DNA from: Phycisphaerales bacterium
GTDB taxonomy: Bacteria > Planctomycetota > Phycisphaerae > Phycisphaerales > SM1A02
Assembly: GCA_009691705.1 (NCBI GenBank)
Contig: SIAR01000020.1
Location: 1-43,534, forward strand
Direction of reading: 5' to 3'
Length of the DNA: 43,534 nt
The notes under the pieces were generated by a model that saw nothing but the letters and a program-made list of their open reading frames with translations, searched no databases and was not told the origin of the DNA. The position numbers were made by a program, and so were the translations under genes. This document shows, in pieces, positions 32,707 through 42,103 of the stretch; position 1 is the first letter of the stretch; every line of letters starts with the position of its first letter.

Positions 32707-34464
32707 ATGGAAGCGATAAAAGGCATTGGCGTCAGCTCCGGAATCGCCATTGGCAGGGCGTTGTTGCTGTGCGAACCCGCGGGCGGTGCGTCATTTCGTA
32801 CTGTTGATCCCGAGAAAGTTCCAGAGGAAATCGCGCGGATGGAGCGCTCCCTCGAGGACGCCAAGCAACAGATTTTGCAGATACGTAATAAAATGACCCT
32901 GCGTGGAGGTGAAGAAGCCGCTCGAATCTTCGATTTTCACCTCGAGCTTCTCGGTGATGAGTCCTTGATCCAGCCGATTCGCCAAGACATTCGTCGAGAA
33001 TGTGTGGTCGCGGAATACGCTGTCGCAGAAAACTTCGCCAAACTTGCAGCGCGCTTTCGGGGGTTGGCGAGCGAGATTTTTGTGCAGAAGGCATCGGATG
33101 TGATCGACCTGCAGCGGCGCGTGCTCATGAGGCTGAGCGGTCGAGCGACCGATCGGCTAGTGGGCTTGAAGGGTCCTGTCATAGTGATTGCCCATGAATT
33201 GACTCCGAGTCAAACCGTTGAGTTACACCGCGCGCACATCGTCGCCTTCGCGACCAACGGCGGTGGACTCACAGGACACACATCTATTCTCGCCCGCGCA
33301 CTCGGCATGCCAGCGGTTGTTGGTTGCACGAAGGTAACTACAGACATCGAGGATGGCGACACAGTGATTGTCGATGGTGACGGTGGGGTCGTGATCGTGC
33401 GACCCGACGACGTGCTCTTGGCGCGCTACCAGTTGCTTGCGCGCGAGGGGCAACAGCGCCAGCGAGAGTTGCGCAGCGATGCGAGTCAACCATCCGTGAC
33501 TCGTGATGGCATGCAGATCACTCTGCTCGGAAACATCGAGTTTCCCGAGGAAATTACGACAGTTGTCGAAAATGGCGGCGCTGGGGTTGGGCTCTACCGC
33601 ACCGAGTTTCTCTATCTCATGAGCGATCTGCCACCCACTGAAGATGATCAACTGCAGAGTTACCGCCGCGCGATCGAACTTTCCGAGGGTCGTCCATTGA
33701 TCATTCGAACACTTGATCTCGGCGCGGACAAGTACACACAAGGGCAACTCGTAGAAGCTGAGCGCAATCCATTTCTTGGATTGCGGAGTATTCGGTTTTG
33801 CCTCGCGAACCAAGAGATGTTCAAGACACAGTTGCGCGCACTCTTGCGGGCGAGTGCATTTGGGCCGATCAAGGTCATGCTTCCGCTCGTCACCCACGTG
33901 ATGGAGTTGCGTCAGACGCGCATGCTGATCAATGACCTCGCCGAAGAGCTCGACGAAGCGGGCGTGGCCTTCGACCGCAATATTCCCATCGGGATCATGG
34001 TTGAGACCCCCGCTGCGGCGCTTATGTCGCGCGCCTTCTCCCACGAGGCGCGGTTCTTCTCGATCGGTACCAACGATCTCATTCAGTACACACTCGCCGT
34101 TGATCGAGGCAATGGACAGGTGGCGGGGCTCTATAACGCGGCTAATCCGGCTGTTTTGATGCTCATCAAGATCATTGTGCGCGCTGGAAGACACGTCGGA
34201 ATCGATGTCAGCGTCTGTGGTGAGATTGCCGGGCAACCTCTCTTCACGGCGTTGCTGCTTGGGATGGGAGTGCGTACACTCTCGATGTCACCTGGACAGA
34301 TCCCCGCAGTGAAGCGGGTGGTTCGGGGGCTTGAGATCGAACACTGTGAGGCGCTCGCGAGGCGAGTCGGCTCGTTTGACTCAGACCGACAAGTGCTCGC
34401 ATGCTTGCGTGACGAACTTAGAAAAATCGACCCAGATGCACTGGCGAGCTCAGAAGGCGGCTAG
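32707..34464 (+). CDS. ptsI: PTS enzyme I (PEP-protein phosphotransferase)
   Basis: A 585-residue enzyme I that transfers phosphate from PEP to HPr. The phospho-acceptor His191 is in GGGLTGHTSILARALGMPAVVG. The PEP-binding region has GVGLYRTEFLYL, RTLDLGADK, a MVETPAAAL strand, FSIGTNDLIQYTLAVDR and the active-site Cys in SVCGEIAG. The length and order are normal for PtsI, with no GAF domain, so it is not PtsP. No HPr or EII gene is adjacent, so it may serve a regulatory phosphorelay or an unlinked transporter. The ATG has GGAAG upstream. Confidence 0.95.
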   Translation: MEAIKGIGVSSGIAIGRALLLCEPAGGASFRTVDPEKVPEEIARMERSLEDAKQQILQIRNKMTLRGGEEAARIFDFHLELLGDESLIQPIRQDIRRECVVAEYAVAENFAKLAARFRGLASEIFVQKASDVIDLQRRVLMRLSGRATDRLVGLKGPVIVIAHELTPSQTVELHRAHIVAFATNGGGLTGHTSILARALGMPAVVGCTKVTTDIEDGDTVIVDGDGGVVIVRPDDVLLARYQLLAREGQQRQRELRSDASQPSVTRDGMQITLLGNIEFPEEITTVVENGGAGVGLYRTEFLYLMSDLPPTEDDQLQSYRRAIELSEGRPLIIRTLDLGADKYTQGQLVEAERNPFLGLRSIRFCLANQEMFKTQLRALLRASAFGPIKVMLPLVTHVMELRQTRMLINDLAEELDEAGVAFDRNIPIGIMVETPAAALMSRAFSHEARFFSIGTNDLIQYTLAVDRGNGQVAGLYNAANPAVLMLIKIIVRAGRHVGIDVSVCGEIAGQPLFTALLLGMGVRTLSMSPGQIPAVKRVVRGLEIEHCEALARRVGSFDSDRQVLACLRDELRKIDPDALASSEGG

Positions 34465-34724
34465 TGCAAGCAAAAGAAAGAACTCTCAGACAGAATGCAT
34501 GACTGATATCGGGATGGACCCGCGAAGTGCCGCACGTGAATCACGCTGCCGCACCTCGGACCTGAGGACCCCCATCAGCATGTGGACGGAACAGACACGA
34601 TGAAGTTTGAACAACTACCGCTTCACTCGACCTTGTTGGTCGAATTGACCACAAATGCGCGTCATTGCACGCACGTTTGTGCCGAGGCTCATCGATGCGC
34701 GTTCCGTCATTACGCGCCGCAAGA
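34465..34724 (+). promoter_or_regulatory. 260-bp gap, probable leader of RNase E/G gene
   Basis: No convincing gene is present. A short frame (34600-34767) has no family resemblance and overlaps the next gene. TGCCGCAC is repeated at 34528-34535 and 34547-34554, with the imperfect palindrome CGTGA-A-TCACG (34535-34545) between. RNase E controls its own mRNA through the 5' leader in E. coli; similar control here is only a guess. Confidence 0.3.
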
Positions 34725-37700
34725 ATGCGGCAGGATGACAACGTGCCAGAAGACAACAAGCCAGTAAACGAAGACGCCGACGCGCCCCTTCCAATTGAGA
34801 TTCCCCTCGATGAGGTCGCAGATATCTCATTCGATGAACGACGACCACTCCCCCCCGAGAGCGGCGAAGTCAATATCGACGACTACGCCGAAGAGGCGCA
34901 CGAGCGCGCAGAACAACAAGAACGCACACATGATGAGGACGATGTCGACGCAGACGCGCTGAGCAACGAGGCGCATACTGAACTTGATGGCGAGCCTGAG
35001 TTGCTCGAGTCTGAAGAGGCGCAACCATCCGACAACGCGCTTCGATCCAGCAGCGACGCGACGCCGAGCGACGAGTCAGTGCCGGGTGCCGATGGCGAAG
35101 CCGATGCGGATTCTCCGGCAGCGGCGAGCGGCGATGCCGTGGCTACACCAAAGCCCAAGACGCGCACTCGCGCCAAGGCCCTTCCCGCGCGCACCGTTCA
35201 ACTCGTCGTCAATGATGAGCCTGGCGACGAATGCCGCATCGCCATCCTTGCCGATGGCCGCCTCGACTCGTACTTCTCTGAACGCGAAGCAACCGCGACG
35301 AACGTCGGGAGTATCTACAAGGGGCGCGTCATGAATATTGAAGGGGCGATCCAAGCTGCCTTCATCGATTTCGGCTCTGGACAAAATGGCTTTCTCCACA
35401 TCAGTGACTTGCACCCGAAGTATTTCCCGGGCGAAGAGCGCACCGAACAGGTCGGCAAGAAGATCGCGCGAAGCGAGCGACCGCTCATCCAGCAGGCGCT
35501 GCGCAAGGGGCAAGAGATTCTTGTGCAGGTCATCAAAGAGGGTCTTGGATCTAAGGGACCGACGCTGACGAGTTACCTGAGCCTTCCTGGGCGACTTTTG
35601 GTGATGATGCCAGACATGGACCGCGTTGGTGTTTCGCGCCGCGTCGAAGATGAAGATCAGCGGCGTGAGATGCGTCGCATTCTCGACTCACTCCAACTTC
35701 CTGAAGGATTTGGATTCATCCTTCGAACTGCTGGCTTTGACAGCACCAAGACTGAATTGCAGCGCGATGCGGCATATCTGCAGCGACTCTGGGACGCGAT
35801 GGAGAAGCGCAGCTCAAAGACTGGCGCGCCGTGCGAGCTATACACCGAGAGCGATGTGCTCGTGCGAACACTGCGCGATCAAGTCGACTCAACGGTCGAG
35901 TCAATCATCGTCGACAGCCCAGGTGCATTCGAGCGGGCCAAGATGTTTCTCGATGTGATCGCCCCCAAGAGTTCGGGAAGCGTGCAGTATTACAACGGAA
36001 AAGTGCCTGTTTTTGAGGCATTTGGTATCGAACGGCAGATTGACGAGATTCACTCGCGGGTCGTGCCTCTGCCCTCGGGCGGCGCGCTTGTCTTTGACCA
36101 GACCGAAGCACTGGTGGCCATCGACGTCAACAGCGGACGCAGCCGCAGCGCACGAGACTCAGAAACGAACGCGTTTCAGACTAATCGCGAAGCGATTGAA
36201 GAGGTCTGCCGTCAGCTGCGCCTGCGAGATCTTGGCGGATTGATTGTGGTCGATTGCATCGACATGCGATTCATCAAGCATCGCCGTGAAATCGAAGAGC
36301 GACTGACTGCACTTCTGAAGATTGATCGAGCGAAGAGTTCATTCGCTCCAATCAGTGAGTTCGGAATCATCGAGATGACCCGCCAACGCATGCGTCCGAG
36401 CTTGCGAAAGATGCACTACGCAGATTGCACGCACTGCACCGGAAGTGGTGAGATTCGCGTTTCGGGTGCCGTGGCGGCTGACGCGATGCGCCGCATCGCC
36501 CTGTTGTTCAGTTACACCAACGTGCACCGCGTCGAACTCGTGTGCTCTGTGCGGGTTGCTGGCGAATTGCTGTCGAATCGTCGGCGGGCGATGCATGAAC
36601 TCGAAGAACGCGCATCCAAGCGAATAGACGTGCGGATCAGCGAAGCATTTGCCGCCGATCGCATCGAGTTTTACGCCTACGACGAGCAGAATTCTGACCT
36701 TGAACTCGATCGACTTCCCGCGGCACCACGTCCAGCAAAGAGCGCGCTGCACGATGAACTTCCCGAAGAAGAAGTAGTCGAACTTTCCCCCGCAGAAGTC
36801 TTGGCGCGACGCCGACGGCGAAAGCGACGACCCGCCCCTGCCGACGCAACTGCCATCGCGCTCGCTGGCGGATTCGAAGATCTCCCCGACGTCTCTGACG
36901 ATGAGTTGTCAGTGCGCGAGGCGCTTGCGCAGCGCACTGACAATGAGGAACCATCTCAACAACAAGATCGTGGACAACGTAGTGGCGGTCGCGATGGACG
37001 GCGACGGCGTGGTGGCCGCGCCGATCAACCAGTTCGAGGAGCAGGCGAACGACCTGCGCAAACCGGCGCAGGCAACGAAAGACCAGCGCACGGTCAACCA
37101 TCCAATCGACGCCGACGAGGACGCGGGCGGCGCGGTATTGACTCGATCATCGACATGGTGGCCGAGAATGCGGCGTTCGAGACAACGCGCGTTGCCGCGA
37201 TTCTGCAGACCTCGGTCGAAGAACTAATTTCGAAGTTGCGCAGTGATGCTGACCCTGAAGTGGCAGCTCTGCTGACACCTGGCACCACGATGCTTCCGCC
37301 TGAATTGATCGCGCGGGCGCAAACGCTTTATCCAGAAGTTTGGGCTCAATCGAGTGATTCTGGCGCTCCAGAGTCAGATACTGCTGAGCGCCAAGAAAGT
37401 GCGAGTGATGGCACCTCGGCAACGGTGCAACCGTCGCGGGGAGATTCGCGGCGCCGATCCAGTCGCGAAAAACAAGTCCCGGCGAGAGGCAATGATGGTG
37501 AACGTAGTGGACATGGTGGACATGGTGGACATGGCGGGCATGGCGGGCATGGCGGACATGGCGGGCATGGCGGACATGGCGGGCATGGCGGACAGACTGG
37601 ACAGACTGGACAGGGTCGCCGTGGCAGCCGGCGAGGTCGCGGCGGACGCGATCGTGTGGCACGCGATGGCAATGATCGCGGCACTGCGCAACCACGAACT

Positions 37701-37964
37701 GAGCCTGCCAATGAATCTGTGCAGACCGGCACAGACGGGTCTCCAACCAAGGCTGTGCAACCTCGCCGCGAGCAACGGTCAGACACTCCACAACCTGCGC
37801 GAGAGTCAACCGCGACTCCGTCCGTTCCAACCGCGCCAACACCAGCTGCGCCATCCGCGGCAACTGACGCGCCAGCGAAACCAAAGCGCCGCTCGCTTTA
37901 CGGTGCGGCCGTGCGATTGCTCTCTTCGCTCGAACGAACGAAAGCCAAGGGGCGTCCTGAGTGA
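34725..37964 (+). CDS. RNase E/G family ribonuclease with long tails
   Basis: A 1079-residue endoribonuclease. An acidic N-terminal extension of about 150 residues precedes the S1 domain (GSIYKGRVMNIEGAIQAAFIDFG). The DNase I-like catalytic part has Asp467 in VAIDVNSG and Asp510 in VVDCIDM, the same 43-residue spacing as E. coli D303/D346. The Zn-link is CTHC (568-571). The C-terminal 480 residues are disordered, with Arg/Gly-rich stretches, acidic patches, a helical block (FETTRVAAILQTSVEELISKL), nine HGG repeats and a Pro/Ala-rich end. Such tails often scaffold a degradosome and bind RNA or membrane. ATG 34725 is used; GTG 34743, with AGGAT upstream, is possible. dxr follows after 18 bp. 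Confidence 0.92.
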   Translation: MRQDDNVPEDNKPVNEDADAPLPIEIPLDEVADISFDERRPLPPESGEVNIDDYAEEAHERAEQQERTHDEDDVDADALSNEAHTELDGEPELLESEEAQPSDNALRSSSDATPSDESVPGADGEADADSPAAASGDAVATPKPKTRTRAKALPARTVQLVVNDEPGDECRIAILADGRLDSYFSEREATATNVGSIYKGRVMNIEGAIQAAFIDFGSGQNGFLHISDLHPKYFPGEERTEQVGKKIARSERPLIQQALRKGQEILVQVIKEGLGSKGPTLTSYLSLPGRLLVMMPDMDRVGVSRRVEDEDQRREMRRILDSLQLPEGFGFILRTAGFDSTKTELQRDAAYLQRLWDAMEKRSSKTGAPCELYTESDVLVRTLRDQVDSTVESIIVDSPGAFERAKMFLDVIAPKSSGSVQYYNGKVPVFEAFGIERQIDEIHSRVVPLPSGGALVFDQTEALVAIDVNSGRSRSARDSETNAFQTNREAIEEVCRQLRLRDLGGLIVVDCIDMRFIKHRREIEERLTALLKIDRAKSSFAPISEFGIIEMTRQRMRPSLRKMHYADCTHCTGSGEIRVSGAVAADAMRRIALLFSYTNVHRVELVCSVRVAGELLSNRRRAMHELEERASKRIDVRISEAFAADRIEFYAYDEQNSDLELDRLPAAPRPAKSALHDELPEEEVVELSPAEVLARRRRRKRRPAPADATAIALAGGFEDLPDVSDDELSVREALAQRTDNEEPSQQQDRGQRSGGRDGRRRRGGRADQPVRGAGERPAQTGAGNERPAHGQPSNRRRRGRGRRGIDSIIDMVAENAAFETTRVAAILQTSVEELISKLRSDADPEVAALLTPGTTMLPPELIARAQTLYPEVWAQSSDSGAPESDTAERQESASDGTSATVQPSRGDSRRRSSREKQVPARGNDGERSGHGGHGGHGGHGGHGGHGGHGGHGGHGGQTGQTGQGRRGSRRGRGGRDRVARDGNDRGTAQPRTEPANESVQTGTDGSPTKAVQPRREQRSDTPQPARESTATPSVPTAPTPAAPSAATDAPAKPKRRSLYGAAVRLLSSLERTKAKGRPE
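37509..37616 (+). repeat. 9-bp tandem repeats coding (Gly-His-Gly)n in RNase E/G
   Basis: Nine copies of GG(A/G)CATGG(T/C) run from 37509 to 37589 and code His-Gly-Gly repeats. Shorter QTG units follow to about 37616. The frame is kept throughout. The repeats are DNA-identical enough to vary by slippage and look recently expanded. Confidence 0.95.
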
Positions 37965-37982
37965 CCACGCTGTGATACTGGC

Positions 37983-39188
37983 ATGACTCAACAGCGCAGA
38001 CTCTTTGTTCTCGGTTCTACTGGATCGATCGGTGAAAACACCCTCGAAGTCGTGCGGCATCTCGCCGCCGAGGGATCGATCAACTATTCAGTCATCGGAC
38101 TCGCCGCGGGATCAAACGTTGAGAAACTCGCCCTGCAAGCGAACAAACTCGGTTGCGCCGCGGTTGCGATAGCGCACAGCAATGCGGCGCGCCAGTGGCG
38201 CGGTCCAACAGCATGCCAACTATTTTCTGGGGCAGATTCTGCGCTCGAGTTGGTCAAGGCGCACGCCCGCCCCGGAGACCTCGTGATGGGGGCGATGGTC
38301 GGTGCCGCGGGCATTGCGCCGATCTTGGCCGCAATTGAAGCGGGATGCGACATCGCACTCGCCAATAAGGAGACGCTCGTCGCCGCTGGTGAGATCGTGA
38401 CCGAGGCTGCGCGCCGGCGCGGGGTGTCGATCATTCCGGTCGACAGCGAACACAGCGCAGTCTTTCAGTGTCTGCGGGCGGCGACGACGCCCAAAGAAGT
38501 TCAACGAATCGTTCTCACGGCGAGTGGCGGTCCATTTCGAAACACCCCCAAGGACATCATGAACTGCGCCGTACTTTCGGACGCGCTGAAGCATCCAACG
38601 TGGTCGATGGGGCGCAAGGTCACCATCGACAGCGCATCGATGATGAACAAGGCGCTCGAGATTATCGAAGCGCACTGGCTCTTTGATCTTCCCGCCGAGA
38701 AAATCGATGCGGTCATCCATCCGCAATCGATCGTGCATTCGTTTGTCGAGTTTGTCGATGGCAGCGTGGTGGCGCAGCTCTCGCCGCCCGACATGAGATT
38801 GCCGATTCAACTTGCATTGACCTGGCCGGCGCGCGCTCCCCGGTGCGCCAAGGCGCTCGACTGGACGGCACTGCGCACGCTCGAATTCGAACCGATCGAC
38901 GTCGATCGGTTTCCTGCGGTGCAACTCGCGTGGCGGGTGATTCGCGCTGGAGGCACTTCTGGTGCGATTCTCAACGCCGCCAACGAAGCCGCGGTTGACG
39001 CATTCTCATTGGGATCGATTCACTTTGGAGAGATAAGCACGCTCGTGCTCGCTGCACTTGATGCGATCCCAGCAACGGCTGTTGGCGATCTCTCGACCAT
39101 CTTGCACGCTGATGCTCAAGCGCGCGCATGGGTGCAAAGCGAAGTCTGTCGACTGCGCGTTGCAGACGCACACTCGGGCGCGCAATAA
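37983..39188 (+). CDS. dxr: 1-deoxy-D-xylulose-5-phosphate reductoisomerase
   Basis: A 401-residue enzyme that makes 2-C-methyl-D-erythritol 4-phosphate, step two of the MEP isoprenoid pathway. NADPH binds at LFVLGSTGSIGENTLEVV. LANKETLVAAGEIV and PVDSEHSAVFQCL carry the metal and substrate residues. SGGPFRN, then HPTWSMGRKVTIDSASMMNKALEIIEAHWLF, are family hallmarks, and HPQSIVHSFVEFVDGSV closes the site. The length is normal. It begins 18 bp after the RNase E/G gene. A possible box (TGTGAT or GATACT) lies just upstream, but the spacing is ambiguous. Confidence 0.97.
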   Translation: MTQQRRLFVLGSTGSIGENTLEVVRHLAAEGSINYSVIGLAAGSNVEKLALQANKLGCAAVAIAHSNAARQWRGPTACQLFSGADSALELVKAHARPGDLVMGAMVGAAGIAPILAAIEAGCDIALANKETLVAAGEIVTEAARRRGVSIIPVDSEHSAVFQCLRAATTPKEVQRIVLTASGGPFRNTPKDIMNCAVLSDALKHPTWSMGRKVTIDSASMMNKALEIIEAHWLFDLPAEKIDAVIHPQSIVHSFVEFVDGSVVAQLSPPDMRLPIQLALTWPARAPRCAKALDWTALRTLEFEPIDVDRFPAVQLAWRVIRAGGTSGAILNAANEAAVDAFSLGSIHFGEISTLVLAALDAIPATAVGDLSTILHADAQARAWVQSEVCRLRVADAHSGAQ

Positions 39189-39224
39189 ACCAGTCGCATT
39201 CGCTCGCACTTCTCCACACTCGCC

Positions 39225-39230
39225 TACCCT
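39225..39230 (+). promoter_or_regulatory. -10-like box for rseP
   Basis: TACCCT ends 9 nt before ATG 39240, so the mRNA leader would be only one to three nucleotides. No ribosome site is present. Confidence 0.4.
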
Positions 39231-39239
39231 CCCAAGACG

Positions 39240-41375
39240 ATGGAACTTCTCGGAAACGGCGCGAATGTATTGCTCGTACTCATTGGCTTTGGACTGCTTG
39301 TTGCTGTGCACGAGTTTGGGCACTTCATCGCCGCGAAGTGGGCATGTGTTCGGGTCGATAGTTTCGCTGTTGGCATGGGACCCGTGCTCGTCTCCTACCG
39401 CACCGGAATCGGAATGCGCTTTGGATCGACCGATCCAATCGTTCTGAAGCAGACTGGAAAACGCCCGATCGAACTCTCAGACAGAGAGATGGAAAGGCTC
39501 GAACTTGGCGAGACCGAATACTCGCTTCGCGTGCTTCCACTTGGTGGCTTCGTAAGAATGCTTGGCCAGGATGACCTCGACCCATCCGCCGCGAGTTCTG
39601 ATGTTCGTTCGTACAACCGTGTCGCGGTGTGGAAACGGATGATCATCGTCAGTGGCGGAGTGGCGTTCAACATAGCGACAGCCGTGCTGTTCTTCGTGAT
39701 CGCATTCATGATTGGAGTTCGCTTCGAAGCGCCACTCGTCGGCGCTGTGATGCCTGCCGCGGCTGCTGCAACCGCTGGAATGCAAGCTGGCGATCTCGTC
39801 GTTGCGATCGACGGATCACCTGTGTCGACTTTCGCAGATCTACAGATTGCCGCGGCAATGGCGAAACCAGCCGAACCGCTGCTCATGACCGTCGACCGTG
39901 CGACTGAAGGCGTGCACAAACAATTGACGCTCGAGGTGACCGCGCGACAAGACCCCATTGCCGGAGTGATGTCCATCGGCATCGCTCCTGCCGCGAGCAC
40001 TGCCCTAGTCAACAACGATGAGGCGCGTCCGTTTCTCTTTGGCGCACTCGCCCGCGCAGGATTCTGGAATCACGCTCCCGATGGGATGCCATCCACGCAG
40101 CAATGGGGAGTGCCAGGCGCACCACCGTCGCGCGAAGAATTCGCATCTAGTTTTCAGGGCGCAACATTGCTCACCGTGAACGGCAGCGCAGCGACTTCGT
40201 ACGACGCACTAGACCGAGCCGCAATACTTTCTGCAGGACAACCACTCGCGACCACCTGGGCATTCGCGTCGGGCGGCGATGTTGCCGTTGCCCTCAATTG
40301 TGCGCCGATTTGGCAGATTCTTGTGCACACAAGTAAACCTCCGACCGCGACGATCGATTACGAGCCGGGACTACTCGGGATGGCGCCGCTCGTGCGAATC
40401 GGTCGGGTGCTCGACAGTTCTCCCGCACTTGGCGCGATAGAAGAGGGTGATGTCATCCTGCGCGCTGGTGAGGTGACTGGACCGCGACAAATGGAGTTTC
40501 GTATCGAGTTGCTCAAGCATGCCGGCAGAACAATTGCGCTGCGTGTTCTGCGCGCTGGCGTCGAGATTGACACCACGCCCCGCGTGGGACGCGACGGAAA
40601 GCTCGGCGTCGAAATCGGATTCGCATGGGAGACTCCACTCATCGCGCAACCGTTCGCCGTGACGGGCGCTCCGCCAGGAAAGGCGACCGCAGTTGCGCCA
40701 TTCAATCTGATGCCACTGACCCGCATCGACTCAGTCAACGGTCATTCGATCGGCGATTGGACCGACATCTTTCGCGCAACCATCGATTTCGTCGGCGAGT
40801 CGCCTGCCGCGAGCAATCTTGTGGTGATCATTACTCCGCCGACGCCATCGGCGCGCGCCGAACAGTCAACGATCGTCATTGACAGTGCACAACGGCAAGA
40901 ACTCGCGACAATTGGATGGCGGCCAGCACTCGGACCTGAGTGGTTCGCGCCTGCCGAGGTCGTGCTCACCGCTGGTGGCGATCCAATCAAGGCAATTGGG
41001 ATGGGTTTCACCGAGACGAAGAAGATGGTGTTGCTGACGTACCTCACCCTCGATCGACTCTTTCGAGGCACGGTGGGCGTATCGCAGTTGCGCGGTCCAG
41101 TTGGAATCGTGCACATCGGCACGCGCGTCGCCGATCGCGGAGTGACCTACTTGCTCTTCTTTCTCGCGATGATCAGTGTCAATCTCGCCGTGATCAACTT
41201 CTTGCCGATTCCCATTGCCGACGGCGGGCTCATGGTCTTTCTGGCGTACGAGAAATTGCGCGGCCGACCACCGAGTCCATCCTTTCAGAATGGAGCCATG
41301 ATTGCTGGATTGGTTCTCGTGGGAGCGCTCTTCGCCGTCACCTTCTACAACGATGTCATGCGTTTGGTGACCTAA
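39240..41375 (+). CDS. rseP: Site-2 protease RseP, enlarged
   Basis: A 711-residue M50 intramembrane metalloprotease; E. coli RseP has 450. The zinc motif HEFGH is at residues 24-28 in the first helix. The third ligand motif NFLPIPIADGG lies at about 653-663. The C-terminal helices, TVGVSQLRGPVGIV and GVTYLLFFLAMISVNLAVINF, fit the family. The extra 260 residues lie between the first two membrane parts and contain at least two PDZ-like units (AGMQAGDLVVAIDGSPV and IEEGDVILRAGEV), with other GD-like motifs suggesting more. It probably cuts anti-sigma or other membrane proteins and may act on the anti-sigma factor at 24815-25696; that link is inference. Confidence 0.93.
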   Translation: MELLGNGANVLLVLIGFGLLVAVHEFGHFIAAKWACVRVDSFAVGMGPVLVSYRTGIGMRFGSTDPIVLKQTGKRPIELSDREMERLELGETEYSLRVLPLGGFVRMLGQDDLDPSAASSDVRSYNRVAVWKRMIIVSGGVAFNIATAVLFFVIAFMIGVRFEAPLVGAVMPAAAAATAGMQAGDLVVAIDGSPVSTFADLQIAAAMAKPAEPLLMTVDRATEGVHKQLTLEVTARQDPIAGVMSIGIAPAASTALVNNDEARPFLFGALARAGFWNHAPDGMPSTQQWGVPGAPPSREEFASSFQGATLLTVNGSAATSYDALDRAAILSAGQPLATTWAFASGGDVAVALNCAPIWQILVHTSKPPTATIDYEPGLLGMAPLVRIGRVLDSSPALGAIEEGDVILRAGEVTGPRQMEFRIELLKHAGRTIALRVLRAGVEIDTTPRVGRDGKLGVEIGFAWETPLIAQPFAVTGAPPGKATAVAPFNLMPLTRIDSVNGHSIGDWTDIFRATIDFVGESPAASNLVVIITPPTPSARAEQSTIVIDSAQRQELATIGWRPALGPEWFAPAEVVLTAGGDPIKAIGMGFTETKKMVLLTYLTLDRLFRGTVGVSQLRGPVGIVHIGTRVADRGVTYLLFFLAMISVNLAVINFLPIPIADGGLMVFLAYEKLRGRPPSPSFQNGAMIAGLVLVGALFAVTFYNDVMRLVT

Positions 41376-41390
41376 CCGCACCGGCGAGCG

Positions 41391-42095
41391 ATGCACGCGC
41401 CAGTCACGATCATCACCGGTGCAGGCAGCGGCGTCGGACGCGCCACTGCGCAGTTGCTCGCGCGCGCTGGGCACCGACTCGCGCTCGCTGGCCGTCGCCA
41501 TGAGGCACTGCTAGAGACCGCCGAATCATGCGTCGGTGCCCCTGAGATTCTCTGCCATCGGGCTGACCTCAGCCTCGACCTCTCGGCAAGTCAACTTATC
41601 GAAGCGGTCGTTGCAAACTTTGGGCGCATCGACAACTTGGTGAACTGCGCGGGTATCGCACCAATGGTGCCAATCGCGCAGACGACCGAGCAACATCTTT
41701 CCGATTGCTTCGGCATCAACACGTTGGGGCCCGCACTTCTCATCATCCGCTGCTGGCCGCACTTCGCAGCGCAGAAGTCGGCACGCATTGTGAACGTCTC
41801 GTCGCTCGCGACGAGCGATCCATATGCAGGATTCTTCGCCTACGCCGCATCGAAGAGTGCACTTGATTCACTCACCCGCAGCGCCGACAAAGAAGGTGCT
41901 GCCATCGGCGTGAAGGCGTTCTCGATCAATCTTGGCTGCGTTGAGACGGCACTCTTGCGGTCGTTCGCTGATGAGCAACTCGTGCCGAAGTCGCGGGCAC
42001 TCGCTCCCGAATATGTCGCGCAAGTCATCGCGCAGTACCTCAGTGGATCGCGCGACAGCGAACATGGCACCTGCATCGCTCTGCCAAGCCCATGA
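41391..42095 (+). CDS. Short-chain dehydrogenase/reductase
   Basis: A 234-residue classical SDR. The cofactor motif TGAGSGVG lies at residues 9-16, the NAG motif is NCAG, the catalytic Ser is in NVSS (137/138) and YxxxK is YAASK (Tyr151, Lys155). The Arg after the second strand (AGRR) favours NADP(H). The substrate is unknown; a role in a small-molecule or lipid pathway is possible. It starts 15 bp after rseP and is probably co-transcribed with it. It converges with smpB. Confidence 0.9.
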   Translation: MHAPVTIITGAGSGVGRATAQLLARAGHRLALAGRRHEALLETAESCVGAPEILCHRADLSLDLSASQLIEAVVANFGRIDNLVNCAGIAPMVPIAQTTEQHLSDCFGINTLGPALLIIRCWPHFAAQKSARIVNVSSLATSDPYAGFFAYAASKSALDSLTRSADKEGAAIGVKAFSINLGCVETALLRSFADEQLVPKSRALAPEYVAQVIAQYLSGSRDSEHGTCIALPSP

Positions 42096-42103
42096 ACGAG
42101 CCG

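Noticed and set aside
33223-34236. Long - strand frame (337 codons) inside ptsI
   Set aside because: It is the antisense of enzyme I with no domain of its own.
34600-34767. Short frame upstream of the RNase E/G gene
   Set aside because: It has no ribosome site or family resemblance, and overlaps the chosen start.
37509-37616. Short regular repeats that could suggest a CRISPR array
   Set aside because: Units are 9 bp, contiguous, without spacers, and in frame within a coding region.
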